Positions 45,401 to 53,822 of a stretch of DNA of 64,000 bases are shown piece after piece (positions within the stretch are counted from its first letter, which is position 1; every line of letters begins with the position of its first letter). The notes beneath the pieces were generated by a model. It was not told where the DNA came from and searched no databases. It saw only the letters and a program-made list of their open reading frames with translations. The position numbers and the translations under genes were made by a program. Source of the stretch: Mariniflexile sp. TRM1-10 (GTDB lineage: Bacteria > Bacteroidota > Bacteroidia > Flavobacteriales > Flavobacteriaceae); contig NZ_CP022985.1 of NCBI RefSeq assembly GCF_003425985.1, positions 2,774,001 to 2,838,000 of the forward strand, given 5' to 3'.

Positions 45401-45677
45401 TAGACTAAGCGATACGTTTGTTGATAATAATAATAGAACTTCGACTTGGTGGATGAGAAATGGAGCCTTTTTAAGACTTAAAAGTGTAGAACTGGGATAT
45501 AATATACCACAAAGTTTTTTAGATAAGGTTAAAATATCTAGCTTAAGATTTTATGCTAATACAACAAACCCTGTTGTTTTTAGTAAGTTTAAGATGTGGG
45601 ATCCAGAAATGGGAGGGAATGGTTTAGGCTATCCAGTTCAAACTACCTATAATTTTGGGATATTATTGGAACTATAA
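42423..45677 (+). CDS. SusC-like TonB-dependent transporter, second PUL
   Basis: A 1084-residue SusC/RagA protein with a hydrophobic export segment at about 23-37. A carboxypeptidase-D-regulatory-like domain (about 53-125; ITGVVKDATGMALPGANV) precedes the TonB-box-like EVVVVGYGT (132-140), then the plug (DPLILIDGIESSP, VLKDASAASIYGARGANGV) and the barrel. The start is ambiguous: ATG at 42423 or six codons later. It pairs with the SusD gene 27 bp downstream. Its sequence is of a different SusC subclass from the one at 24292, consistent with another glycan. Confidence 0.95.
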   Translation: MIKLIKMRKVFFSCSEFDYRFKLVMLLLCITTYQVQASEGKNEDFKNEIQKRTITGVVKDATGMALPGANVLVKGTTNGVMTDFDGEFKLDIDAGAEILVVSYIGYDTQEVKIGDKSVFLILLNEDSEALKEVVVVGYGTQKKTSLVSSITTINPKEIKGPTSNLTTMMAGRVSGMVAYQRSGEPGADNAEFFIRGLGNFGSGKRDPLILIDGIESSPTDMARLQPDDIEAFSVLKDASAASIYGARGANGVVLINTKKGVVGKLNIRFRAEQKASTNTRNFKFSDNITYMNLANEAALTRDPLAVLPYSQTKIDRTAAGYDPILYPNNDWIDQLIQDVTINNAYNVSLQGGGEKARYYVASTYNIDNGVLKVDNLNDFNSNIKLRNYSFRSNVDLNLTQTTDLAVRLYAQFDDYNGPVGGFDSNGNYVNGGANIFNRAVWSNPVKFPAVYPQELLPYVEHPLFGGAVTGQGSTTLLTNPYAEMVRGYDVSRASNVQAQLEFKQDLGGILEGLKLRTMGYIRRFSSFRLTRQYNPFYYSGIVNPETNEITLSLINHGREGSIGTPGREYLGYGEGQKDLNSRAYVETAFNYDRTFGESHDVSAMLIGIMSSYETANPGSLQLSLPSRNIGFSGRFTYGYADKYLAEINFGYNGSERFAKNNRFGFFPSFAVGYAISNEKFFESLKPVFSSLKLRASYGWVGNDEIGNSNERFFYLAEVNLDNGTYGASFGELNNYYRPGVSISRYANDKISWEKSRQINLGIDLSFFNNSLSLTADVFKQNRSDILQERSNIGSTLGLSVIPYTNFGEAESKGLDASISYNMYFGNGWSTNLRGNLTYSTSKILQFDENYYPPELSYLYKKGQPIAQRFGYVAERLFVDDAEAANSPRQFGEYGGGDIKYKDLNGDGVITSLDQAPIGYPTTPEIVYGFGGTVGYKNVDFSLFLQGSARSSFFINPQNISPFVINGGAQNGLLKVIADNHWSEDNRNSYAFWPRLSDTFVDNNNRTSTWWMRNGAFLRLKSVELGYNIPQSFLDKVKISSLRFYANTTNPVVFSKFKMWDPEMGGNGLGYPVQTTYNFGILLEL

Positions 45678-45704
45678 TTAGGTATAAATAAAAATTTAAA
45701 ATAT

Positions 45705-47672
45705 ATGAAATATTATAATAAAATAATCAATAAACTAAAAGCACTTTCTATATGGAGTATGCTTTGTATGGTATTATTGTTTATGCAATCATGTTCTGAA
45801 GACTTTCTTGATGTCGTTCCAGATAATGTTGCAACAATAGAGAATGCTTTTAAGCTTAGAAATGAAGCAGAGAAATATTTGTTTACTTGCTATTCGTATT
45901 TACCAAAAAACGGTGATGTGAACTTTAATATCTCCATGCTATCTGGAGATGAAATTTGGATTCCTTACCGTACTTCTATTTGGAGTGATGCTTTTGAAAT
46001 AGCACGAGGGAATCAAAGAATTACAAATCCTTATATGAATGTTTGGGATGGTACCATGACAGGAGGAGGTCCGAATAACAACTATAAGATGTTTATTGGA
46101 ATTCGTCATTGTAACATATTTTTAGAGAATATGAACGATTTGAGCAAAGTACCCGATATTGATTCTTCTGAAAGAAAACGTTGGATTGGAGAAGTTGAGT
46201 TTTTAAAAGCTTACTACCACTATTATTTGCTAAGAATGTATGGCCCTATTCCTGTAATGGATAAAAACATACCTATTGATGCTCCAGAAGAGCAAATTAA
46301 TGTAAAGAGGCAACCTGTTGACGAATGTGTGAGCTATATAGCAGATTTGTTGGATGATGCCGTTGAAAAATTACCAGAAGACAATCAACTTGTAACAACA
46401 ATAGAAGCAGGAAGAATTACAAAAACAATCGCTTTAAGTATTAAAGCAAAATTGTTATTAATGGCAGCTAGTCCGTTATATAATGGTAATTCAGATTTTG
46501 CATCACTAAAAAATAATGATGGAACATCGCTTTTTAATACAACGTATGATGAAAATAAATGGAGGTTAGCAGCCGATGCTTCATTAGCGGCAATAGAATC
46601 GGCTGAGGCTAATGGGAAAAGTTTATATGTGTTTCCTTCGTCGGCGTTTTCACTTTCTGAAACAACGATGACGCAGATGAGTATTCGTCAGGCAGTATGT
46701 GAAAGATGGAATGACGAAATTGTTTGGGCAAACCCCAATAGTAGGGCTACGGAACTACAAAGGTTAGCTATGGCGCCGTTAGCTGTAAACCATAACCATA
46801 ATGATGCTAGAAAAATTCTTTCACCACCGCTTAAAATAGCTAGAATGTTTCATACCAAAAACGGGGTGCCTATTGATGAAGATAAAACTTTAGATTTTAC
46901 AAACGAAAAAGAATTGAGAGAAGCTACTAATGATGAGCGTTTTAATATAAAAGAAGGATTTAGAACTGCTAGATTGAATTTTGATAGAGAACCACGTTTT
47001 TATGCAGATATGTGTTTTGATGGCGGTATTTGGTATAAATACGATAGCCCGTCTTCTTCAGATGAAGGAGATGTGTGGTATCTTAAAGGAAAGTTTACCG
47101 ATCCAGCAGGAGCTAGCCATGCATTCCATAAAAATGAAACGGGGTATTTTGTTAAAAAATTAGTAGACTGGAATCAGGTAACATTCGGCAGTGGAGGTGC
47201 GAGTTATCAAGATTATGCTTGGCCTGAGATACGTTTGGCAGATTTATATCTAATGTATGCTGAAGCATTAAACGAAGCCCAAGGACCTTCAGCAGATGTA
47301 TATGAATATGTAGATATAATCAGAGAAAGAGCTGGTTTAGAAGGTGTTGTAGAATCTTGGAGTAATTTTTCTACAAGCCCATCAAAACCAACAACCCAAG
47401 ACGGTTTAAGAGAAATAATTCAACAAGAAAGATTGATTGAATTGGCTTTTGAAGGCCATCGTTTTTGGGATTTAAGACGCTGGAAAAAAGCAGCGGCAGA
47501 GCTAAATGCCCCTATAACAGGATGGAATGTAAAGGGAGAAGACGAGGTGTCGTACTACCAAATAAGAACTGTGTACCAACAAAGTTTTGTTTCTCCCAGA
47601 GATTATTTCTGGCCAATACCAGAAAATGCAATGGTTCAAAATCCAAATTTGGTTCAAAATTTAGGATGGTAA
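45705..47672 (+). CDS. SusD/RagB-like lipoprotein, second PUL
   Basis: A 655-residue lipoprotein (lipobox MQSC, then SEDFLDVVPDN, the classical SusD N-terminus). TPR-like helices appear at FLKAYYHYYLLRMYGPIPVMD, followed by a long insertion region, and the C-terminal RagB signature runs through ADLYLMYAEALNEAQG, IQQERLIELAFEGHRFWDLRRWKKA and YFWPIPENAM. Cell-surface glycan capture for the SusC 27 bp upstream. It is longer than the first SusD (655 against 522), again pointing to a different or larger ligand. Confidence 0.95.
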   Translation: MKYYNKIINKLKALSIWSMLCMVLLFMQSCSEDFLDVVPDNVATIENAFKLRNEAEKYLFTCYSYLPKNGDVNFNISMLSGDEIWIPYRTSIWSDAFEIARGNQRITNPYMNVWDGTMTGGGPNNNYKMFIGIRHCNIFLENMNDLSKVPDIDSSERKRWIGEVEFLKAYYHYYLLRMYGPIPVMDKNIPIDAPEEQINVKRQPVDECVSYIADLLDDAVEKLPEDNQLVTTIEAGRITKTIALSIKAKLLLMAASPLYNGNSDFASLKNNDGTSLFNTTYDENKWRLAADASLAAIESAEANGKSLYVFPSSAFSLSETTMTQMSIRQAVCERWNDEIVWANPNSRATELQRLAMAPLAVNHNHNDARKILSPPLKIARMFHTKNGVPIDEDKTLDFTNEKELREATNDERFNIKEGFRTARLNFDREPRFYADMCFDGGIWYKYDSPSSSDEGDVWYLKGKFTDPAGASHAFHKNETGYFVKKLVDWNQVTFGSGGASYQDYAWPEIRLADLYLMYAEALNEAQGPSADVYEYVDIIRERAGLEGVVESWSNFSTSPSKPTTQDGLREIIQQERLIELAFEGHRFWDLRRWKKAAAELNAPITGWNVKGEDEVSYYQIRTVYQQSFVSPRDYFWPIPENAMVQNPNLVQNLGW

Positions 47673-47687
47673 TTAAAAAAGTTGAAA

Positions 47688-47780
47688 TATGAAACATCCA
47701 TGCTAAAAATACTTTTAAAACATAGAGGCATTATTATGGATGTAACATCTGACAATTAAAAAAACAATAAATATAAACAG
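47688..47780 (+). promoter_or_regulatory. Leader-like motif, copy 2
   Basis: ATCCATGCTAAAAATA (from 47696) and the later ATGGATGTAACATCTGACAA lead into an AACAATAAA tail directly before the next ATG. It is closely similar to 63063-63155, which starts with the same ATCCATGCTAAAAATA block, and shares its 3' half with 10579-10610 and 53469-53500. CATCCAT and ATGGATG can pair across the motif. Confidence 0.45.
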
Positions 47781-48980
47781 ATGAACTATAAATTTTTTAA
47801 ACTTAAAATAATTACAATTATAATAGCTTTTATAGCTGTTGGTTGTGATGAGAATAAACTGGAGCCTATAGAAAATAATACAACGCCTCCAGGAACTGTT
47901 TCAAATGTTACTGTAGAAAATCTTGCGGGGAAAGCTAAAATAACATATGCGCTTCCAAAAGATCAAGATTTACTGTACGTAAAGGCAGAATATACATTGG
48001 CCAATGGAAAAAGGATGGAAATAAAATCTTCTTATTACAGTAATTCCCTTATTGTTGAAGGTTTTTCTAAAGCCGAAGAGCAAACGGTAACTTTGTATGC
48101 TGTAAATAGAAGTGAGGTATCGTCTGAACCAGTTGAGGTGAAAGTAAACCCATTAGAGTCTCCTATTTGGGATGTTTTTAGAAGTCTTGAAACCAAAGCA
48201 GCCTTTGGCGGGGTTTTTCTTAGTGCTGAAAACATGTTGCGTCATGAACTTGCTTTACTAGTTATGGAAAAAGATCAATCTGGTGAGTGGGTTATAAATC
48301 CTAATAGTGTATATACTTCAACAGATAAAATAAAAAGAACGGTTAGACCATTTACTGTTGAAGCGCATGATTTAGCAATTACTGTTAGGGACAGGTGGTT
48401 GAATTATACAGATACGCTTTTTGTTACTATTACACCATTACTAGAATTACCATTGCCAAAATCTGGTTATAAACACTTTCCTTTACCAGGTGATACACCA
48501 TCACACACAACGGCAGTCCCCAAAGGAATGTGGGACGGTGAAATAATGAATTGGCCTAATGTGTTTTTAACTCAAGGAAATATTTCTGGTCAGCATATCG
48601 TAACAATAGACACAGGAGTATTGGCCCAAATGAGTAGAATAGTTATTTGGGATTATCCAGAATATTATAACGGTAGAACCTATTATTATATAGGAAACTT
48701 AAAAGAGTTTGAAATTTATGGGTCAGCAAACCCCAATCCAGATGGAAGTCTTGACGATTCATGGATTAAATTAGGATCTTATAATGCCGTAAAACCTTCG
48801 GGTCTGCCATTTGGTGAACAGACAGATGAAGATTATCAAGTTGCCAATGCAGGCTTTAGTTGGGATTTCGAGTCTGATGCTCCTAAAGTTAGATATTTAA
48901 GAATTAAATCACTTAAAAACTGGGCGGGTATTGGATCTATGTCAATTGGAGAAATTCAGGTTTATGGAGACCCTAATTAG
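47781..48980 (+). CDS. Surface lipoprotein with DUF4959/DUF5126/DUF5000-like domains (likely glycan-binding)
   Basis: A 399-residue lipoprotein (lipobox AVGC). The N-terminal region with NNTTPPGTVSNVTVENLAGKA and ITYALPKDQDLLYVKAEYTL matches the DUF4959 type. The middle part (about 125-215, PLESPIWDVFRSLETKAAFGG) fits DUF5126. The C-terminal part (about 230-399), with WPNVFLTQGNISGQHIVTIDTG and KVRYLRIKSLKNWAG, is a DUF5000/discoidin-like jelly roll. Proteins with this layout follow susCD in many Bacteroidota PULs and serve as surface glycan-binding proteins. No enzyme activity is expected. The domain assignment is by pattern recall. Confidence 0.8.
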   Translation: MNYKFFKLKIITIIIAFIAVGCDENKLEPIENNTTPPGTVSNVTVENLAGKAKITYALPKDQDLLYVKAEYTLANGKRMEIKSSYYSNSLIVEGFSKAEEQTVTLYAVNRSEVSSEPVEVKVNPLESPIWDVFRSLETKAAFGGVFLSAENMLRHELALLVMEKDQSGEWVINPNSVYTSTDKIKRTVRPFTVEAHDLAITVRDRWLNYTDTLFVTITPLLELPLPKSGYKHFPLPGDTPSHTTAVPKGMWDGEIMNWPNVFLTQGNISGQHIVTIDTGVLAQMSRIVIWDYPEYYNGRTYYYIGNLKEFEIYGSANPNPDGSLDDSWIKLGSYNAVKPSGLPFGEQTDEDYQVANAGFSWDFESDAPKVRYLRIKSLKNWAGIGSMSIGEIQVYGDPN

Positions 48981-49005
48981 TTTGTTTAATATAAAAAATA
49001 GTCCG

Positions 49006-50742
49006 ATGAAATATATATATAAGAAATTTTATTTACAGGGAGCTGCCTTGTTAATAATGTTAATAAGTGTAGTGGCATGTACTACAATGGATGAAGGGTA
49101 TAATAAGTTCTTGAAAGGAGGGGAAATCTCTTATACAGGAAAAATAGATTCTTTAGAAATTTTTTCTGGTAAAAATAGAGTTAAAGTAAAAGGACTTTTT
49201 ATATCGGATCCAAAAATTACAGAGTGTAGGGTTTTTTGGAATAGTGGAGCAGATTCTATAGTAGTTCCAATAGCCAGAACCGAAGGAGTTGATACACTTG
49301 ACATTATAATTAATGATCTAGAGGAAAATATTTATAGTTTTGATGTTCGTACCTATGATGCTTTAGGTAATAAATCTATTTCTGTCTCAGAAATAGGAAC
49401 TTCTTATGGAGAACGTTATCAAAAATCTTTATTTCAACGTCCGGTTATATCAAATGAAATCATAGGAGGGGCACTTACTATTGAATATGCTTCAATGGAT
49501 TTGTCCTCAGGTGTTTTTGGAACTGAAGTGAATTATATTGATGTAAACGATAGTCAAAAAAGTATCATCGTTCCAATTGATAGCTCAAATGTTGTTATAG
49601 AAGATTTTAAAGGTGGTACTGAATATGCTTACAGAACGTTATTCTTGCCTGATGAAACCTGTATAGATACTTTTTCTACAGATTTCACAACCCATAAACC
49701 ACTACTAGAGATAACTTTGCCACCGTATTTTAAAAATGCTTCTATACCATTTGCAAAAGTATCAGATAAGGGGAGATGGTCTACACCAGCAGAGTGGGTT
49801 GTAAATGAAGGAGCAAAAAGCCATAGTGGAGAAGGTGGTTTGGATAATGATATTTTTAATTTAGAAAGTGGTTGGGGACAACCAGATATTATAAATGGTA
49901 AGGTATATCAAAGAATGAATTTACCTCCTGGAACCTATGCTTACACGATTAATATTAAGGAGACCAATTATGAAGGTGCAGACAATAACCTTGATCAAGC
50001 TTATTTTATCGTTGCTGAAGGTGGAGATTTACCAGATGTAAGTGATGCTGAGACTTCTGAATCAACAATCGTTTACGAGCGTGTTAACAAAGTCAATGGG
50101 TTAACCAGAACATTGGTATTTACACTAACAAAAGAATTAACACAGATTGTGATAGGTGTAGAGACTACGAACGATAAAGGGGCGGGAAGGTATTTGAAAA
50201 TCAATTCCTTTTCATTGAATCAATTTACTGAAGCACCATACTTTAAAAATGCTTCGGCACCATTTGATAAAGTATTTGATAATGGAAGATGGTCTACTCC
50301 TGCAGATTGGGTTGTAAATGAAGGAGCAAAAAGCCATGGTGGACAAGGAGGATTAGATGGGGACTTGTTTAATTTAGAAAGTGGTTGGGGAGCTCCACCT
50401 ATCATAAACGGTAAGATTTACCAAACCATGTTCCTTGAGGCTGGGACATATACCTATGGGATTAATATCAAGGAAACAAATTATGAAGGGGCAATAGCCA
50501 ATAAAGAACAAGCTTATTTTGTTGTAGCAAAAGGTAGCACTTTACCAGATGTTATTGATGTTGAGACATCTTCGGAAACAATAGTTTATGAAAGAATTAA
50601 TAAAGACAATGGAGTAAATAGATCTTTAGGGTTTACTTTAACAGAAGCGGCACAAGTTTCTATAGGAGTTGAAACGACAAATGCAGATAATTCTTATGGT
50701 CGTTATTTGAAAATAAACTCTTTTACATTGACTAAAAATTAA
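49006..50742 (+). CDS. DUF4998 lipoprotein with two tandem DUF5013-like domains
   Basis: A 578-residue lipoprotein. The ATG at 49006 is chosen over the in-frame 48931, which would overlap the previous gene, because it gives a clean SPII signal with lipobox VVAC. Residues about 28-235 fit DUF4998 (MDEGYNKFLKGGEISYTGK). Then come two near-identical domains, about 238-405 and 409-578, each with YFKNAS, GRWSTPA-WVVNEGAKSH, FNLESGWG, INIKETNYEGA, IVYER-NK-NG and GRYLKINSF. They resemble DUF5013, a jelly-roll-like domain of SGBP candidates. The two repeats are also close at the DNA level, indicating recent duplication and possibly higher ligand avidity. Confidence 0.85.
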   Translation: MKYIYKKFYLQGAALLIMLISVVACTTMDEGYNKFLKGGEISYTGKIDSLEIFSGKNRVKVKGLFISDPKITECRVFWNSGADSIVVPIARTEGVDTLDIIINDLEENIYSFDVRTYDALGNKSISVSEIGTSYGERYQKSLFQRPVISNEIIGGALTIEYASMDLSSGVFGTEVNYIDVNDSQKSIIVPIDSSNVVIEDFKGGTEYAYRTLFLPDETCIDTFSTDFTTHKPLLEITLPPYFKNASIPFAKVSDKGRWSTPAEWVVNEGAKSHSGEGGLDNDIFNLESGWGQPDIINGKVYQRMNLPPGTYAYTINIKETNYEGADNNLDQAYFIVAEGGDLPDVSDAETSESTIVYERVNKVNGLTRTLVFTLTKELTQIVIGVETTNDKGAGRYLKINSFSLNQFTEAPYFKNASAPFDKVFDNGRWSTPADWVVNEGAKSHGGQGGLDGDLFNLESGWGAPPIINGKIYQTMFLEAGTYTYGINIKETNYEGAIANKEQAYFVVAKGSTLPDVIDVETSSETIVYERINKDNGVNRSLGFTLTEAAQVSIGVETTNADNSYGRYLKINSFTLTKN

Positions 50743-50762
50743 TATAATAGATTAATGAGTTA

Positions 50763-50799
50763 AAGAAATGCGGTAAGTTTTATTTACCGTATTTCTTTT
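50763..50799 (+). terminator. Probable Rho-independent terminator
   Basis: AAGAAATGCGGTAA (50763-50776) pairs with TTACCGTATTTCTT (50784-50797) with one G-T wobble, giving a 14-bp stem followed by TTT. It lies 21 bp after the DUF4998/DUF5013 gene and probably ends the GH2-susC-susD-SGBP transcript. Confidence 0.75.
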
Positions 50800-51193
50800 G
50801 AAAGAACATGAAAATTATTGAAGAAGTAAATTTGAAAGTGAAAAATGAAAAAAATATTCTTTAACACTAATGCCGCTTATATGTTGTGTAGTAGGGTTAT
50901 GGGTGAGATTTTCAAGTAGATAGTAATCAAACCCATTGTTTATTTGATTCAATAAATTTTAATTATCAAGAGTCTTATGATGCCAAATGGCATTTGTTAT
51001 ACCGATGGGATTTAGGTCACTTTCAACCAACCATTTTGGTTAATAATAAATATGGGAATGGAAAGAGTTGGTAGTTCAACTACTAAAAGTTTAATTGTAA
51101 GAAGCAATATACAGTATTTTCAAGCTAAAAATAGCTGTGTAGCAGCAATGACCTTGCTAAATAGACATGATTTAATAAATAAAGATATAGAAT
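50800..51193 (+). pseudogene. Non-coding stretch with a possible gene remnant
   Basis: No intact gene is present. One forward frame (about 50938-51073) reads as plausible protein, including NYQESYDAKWHLLYRWDLGH and a following stretch to a stop after NGKSW, but lacks a start and is cut by stops on both sides. I do not recognise the family. It may be the remains of a decayed PUL gene; chance cannot be excluded. Confidence 0.35.
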
Positions 51194-52414
51194 ATGAAGA
51201 ACTATAACATACACACAAAGTTATTAATACTAGTCATACTTATTGTTTATAACTGTTCATCTGAAAAAACAACAGATGAAAAGGGCGTTATTGAAGAACC
51301 TAAACCTACGGTTGAATTACCTACCCTAGAAACCAATGAGGCTCAAGATATAGATGCGCTTACGGTAACAATATGGGGTAATCTAACAAGCAATGGTGGG
51401 AGTAGTGTTATTGAGCGAGGCGTTTGTTATGGATTAAATGAAAACCCTACATATAATGACTCAAAACAAATACCGACCGTTACAAAGGGATCGGGTGAGT
51501 TTAAAGTTGATATATCCAATCTAGAGGCAGGATTGGTTTATTATGCTAGGGCTTATGCTGTTAATGGAAAAGGTGTTGGTTATGGTAATCAAGTAAGTTT
51601 TAAAACTTTAGAGACAAATGTGCCAATACTCGATATAAGAGAAGTAAAAGTAGCTGGAGCACATGATCTTTTTATTGATATAGACTTAACAGAAAACGGA
51701 GATTTAAGCATTAATGAAGTGGGTGTTGTTTTTAGTACGCATGAAGCACCTACTATTGATGATAGCAAAATAGTTAGAGATGAAGTTGAATCTAGTTTTA
51801 AACAGCGTATTTCTAATTTGGAACCTGAAACCTTGTATTATATTAGACCTTATGCTATAACTTCAAATGGTGTTTCATATAGTAACCAAATAAGTATGCG
51901 TACCATTAAAAAAGGCAATTTTACTTGGTCTTTTTGGAATGAAGTCCCTAACGCCGATGCAGAAACTAAAGCCGCTTTTGACCGCATAAGAATTGCTTTT
52001 GACGAAGCCACGGAATACTACAATAATTTCACTTCTATAGAAAAGCATGTCAATGTTAATTATTCACCAGCAACGCCAACAGCCAATGCAAATTTTGATG
52101 GTTGGATAAATATGGGGGCTAACCCTAGTTATCAAAAAGCAGGTACAGCTATGCATGAAATGGCACATACCGTGGGTGTTGGAACCCATTGGAAGTATGG
52201 GGAATTAATGAAAGGAACATGGCAAGGCACACGAGCAAATAAAATTTTGCAGATGTTAACTAATAATAGTAGTGCTGTTGTTAAAGGAGACGGCGTTCAT
52301 TTTTGGCCTTACGGAATTAATGGCGCTCATGAAGATAGTGGAGCAGATGAGTTATATATGATACATGCACTAATAATACAGGGCATGAAGACAGATGGGT
52401 TACCAAGTAATTAA
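51194..52414 (+). CDS. Lipoprotein with Fn3-like repeats and an HExxH zinc-peptidase-like domain
   Basis: A 406-residue lipoprotein (LIVYNCSSE, lipobox-like YNC). Residues about 38-135 and 138-233 are two fibronectin-III-like repeats (each with ERGVCYG/NEVGVVFS, then YYARAYAVNGKGVGYGNQ or YYIRPYAITSNGVSYSNQ). The C-terminal domain (about 240-406) carries HEMAHTVGVGTHWKYG at 321-336: H321, E322 and H325 form a zinc HExxH motif, with G328 and H332. Canonical metzincins place the third His at +10; here it is at +11. It is probably a cell-surface peptidase-like or ligand-binding protein. Activity is not proven. A broken relative lies at 60478-60576. Confidence 0.75.
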   Translation: MKNYNIHTKLLILVILIVYNCSSEKTTDEKGVIEEPKPTVELPTLETNEAQDIDALTVTIWGNLTSNGGSSVIERGVCYGLNENPTYNDSKQIPTVTKGSGEFKVDISNLEAGLVYYARAYAVNGKGVGYGNQVSFKTLETNVPILDIREVKVAGAHDLFIDIDLTENGDLSINEVGVVFSTHEAPTIDDSKIVRDEVESSFKQRISNLEPETLYYIRPYAITSNGVSYSNQISMRTIKKGNFTWSFWNEVPNADAETKAAFDRIRIAFDEATEYYNNFTSIEKHVNVNYSPATPTANANFDGWINMGANPSYQKAGTAMHEMAHTVGVGTHWKYGELMKGTWQGTRANKILQMLTNNSSAVVKGDGVHFWPYGINGAHEDSGADELYMIHALIIQGMKTDGLPSN

Positions 52415-52524
52415 GTGAAGCCATATTTTAGTAATAAATAATTTCATATTGAATATAATCTGATCTATTGCCCCTAAAAATCAAGGGGATGACTAAGTTA
52501 AAAATAAATAATAAATCTTATAAC

Positions 52525-53400
52525 ATGAAAAAAATTACAATTTCTATTTTATCAGCAATTTTAATGATTGCCACAAACGTTTTAAATGCTCAAAACTTAA
52601 TCCCGGATTGGGATGCTAATGGAACAACTGGAGCGGGTACCGAAGCCAACAAATGGGGGTTTGGATCGGATGCTGCAGTATGGAAAATAGCCAATGGAGC
52701 TGGTGATTGTAGATACCGTGACGGAAATACTTATTCAATCGATGGAGGTGGAACTTACGGAGGTAGGCATTTTCTTTATCGATGGGATGGGACTACAGAA
52801 AATGTAAATTCTGTAATGTCTCTGGGAGTACCTGTTAACAAAGGGGTAACAACAGAACAGGCAGGAATTCAAATGACAGCAAACACGACGTATACTATAA
52901 CTGGGTATTATTCGTGGCTAAATAATGCAAATGCTCCTACCTATCAATTTGCTTTTGGTCAAACACCTACAGGAACACCTACTGTTAGTGAGTCTTTCGC
53001 TGCAACAACAAGAGAGATTTATTATCCTTTTACACTTGATTTTACACCTACTGCTACAGGAGAATACTTTTTTCAGGTAAGACAAATAGCTGGGAGAGAT
53101 GGTGGAACAACTGGATCTGGTGGTATTATAATGTTAGCTAATTTAAACCTAGAAGGAAGCACATTAGGTTTAGCGGATGTGACGTCAGCTGTTTCTTCAA
53201 ATATACATGCAGTTGGAAGTAGAATTTATGTGTCTGATGTGAAGTCTTCTACCGAAATAAAGATTTATAGTATTACTGGAGCTTTAGTTAAATCTATTCA
53301 AGCAGGGAACGATATAGACTTTGATTTTAAATCAGGACTTTGGATTGCTACTTTAAAAACTTCTGAAGGCGAAAAATCGGTAAAACTATTAGTGAAATAG
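52525..53400 (+). CDS. Secreted protein with an unrecognised jelly-roll-like domain and short T9SS-type tail
   Basis: A 291-residue protein. The ATG at 52525 is preferred over the in-frame 52468 because it opens a clean signal peptide (MKKITISILSAILMIATNVLNAQ). Residues about 23-215 (NLIPDWDANGTTGAGTEANKWGF..., FLYRWDG, SLGVPVNKGVTTEQAGI, YQFAFG) are closely related to the N-terminal domain of the 1089-residue protein encoded next, so this is a repeated module, perhaps a carbohydrate-binding one. The last 70 residues (EIKIYSITGALVKSIQAGND, ending KSVKLLVK) look like a T9SS type A sorting domain. No catalytic motif seen. No named family assigned. Confidence 0.75.
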   Translation: MKKITISILSAILMIATNVLNAQNLIPDWDANGTTGAGTEANKWGFGSDAAVWKIANGAGDCRYRDGNTYSIDGGGTYGGRHFLYRWDGTTENVNSVMSLGVPVNKGVTTEQAGIQMTANTTYTITGYYSWLNNANAPTYQFAFGQTPTGTPTVSESFAATTREIYYPFTLDFTPTATGEYFFQVRQIAGRDGGTTGSGGIIMLANLNLEGSTLGLADVTSAVSSNIHAVGSRIYVSDVKSSTEIKIYSITGALVKSIQAGNDIDFDFKSGLWIATLKTSEGEKSVKLLVK

Positions 53401-53423
53401 TACAGGTTTTTTAAATAATATAT

Positions 53424-53510
53424 GAAATCGCCATGATTTGGAAACCTAAACATCAATGAAAATAAAGCGATACCATATGACCTTTAAAAAACAATAAATA
53501 TTTACATATG
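53424..53510 (+). promoter_or_regulatory. Leader-like motif, copy 3
   Basis: GATACCATATGACCTTTAAA followed by AACAATAAATA (about 53469-53500) matches the 3' half of the motif seen at 10579, 47750 and 63121. The upstream half is poorly conserved. A family A element follows directly, separating it from the next gene. Confidence 0.35.
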
Positions 53511-53521
53511 AAATTATTTAA

Positions 53522-53703
53522 TGAACTCATCTTGACTTTTTGTTTTTAACCGAAAACGAGATAAAATTTGTACAGATGAAGCGCTTTTTGCAATACATAG
53601 CATCGCTATGCATAAAAAAAGCAACGAAATATGGATAAATTTCAACCATTCCTGCCTGCCGGCAGGCAGGTTTTAGGAAACAGAAAAAGTCAAGATGAGT
53701 TCA
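53522..53703. repeat. Family A inverted-repeat element, copy 3 (full length)
   Basis: It has perfect 20-bp terminal inverted repeats (TGAACTCATCTTGACTTTTT at 53522-53541, complement at 53684-53703). Inside are a small palindrome (TAGCATCGCTA) and a GC-rich perfect 20-bp palindrome at 53651-53670 (CCTGCCTGCC and its mirror). No ORF. It fills the gap before the BNR_4 gene. Confidence 0.88.
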
Positions 53704-53822
53704 ATTAGAATTAGGTCGAAACCTAATTGTTTCGGCCTAATTTTTATTATTATAAAACGATTGCAAATGCATTGGTTTTATAGCCCCTTCAATTTAATAA
53801 ATAAGTTAATTATTTGCGAAAA

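Noticed and set aside
48931..49005. Longer start for the DUF4998/DUF5013 protein
   Set aside because: It would overlap the previous gene by 50 bp and put 25 extra residues before a clean lipoprotein signal; ATG 49006 is better.
52468..52524. Longer start for the small secreted protein
   Set aside because: It adds a charged 19-residue leader before a perfect signal peptide starting at 52525.
53814..53822. TTG start for the BNR_4 protein
   Set aside because: An ATG three codons later gives the same signal peptide without a rare start codon.
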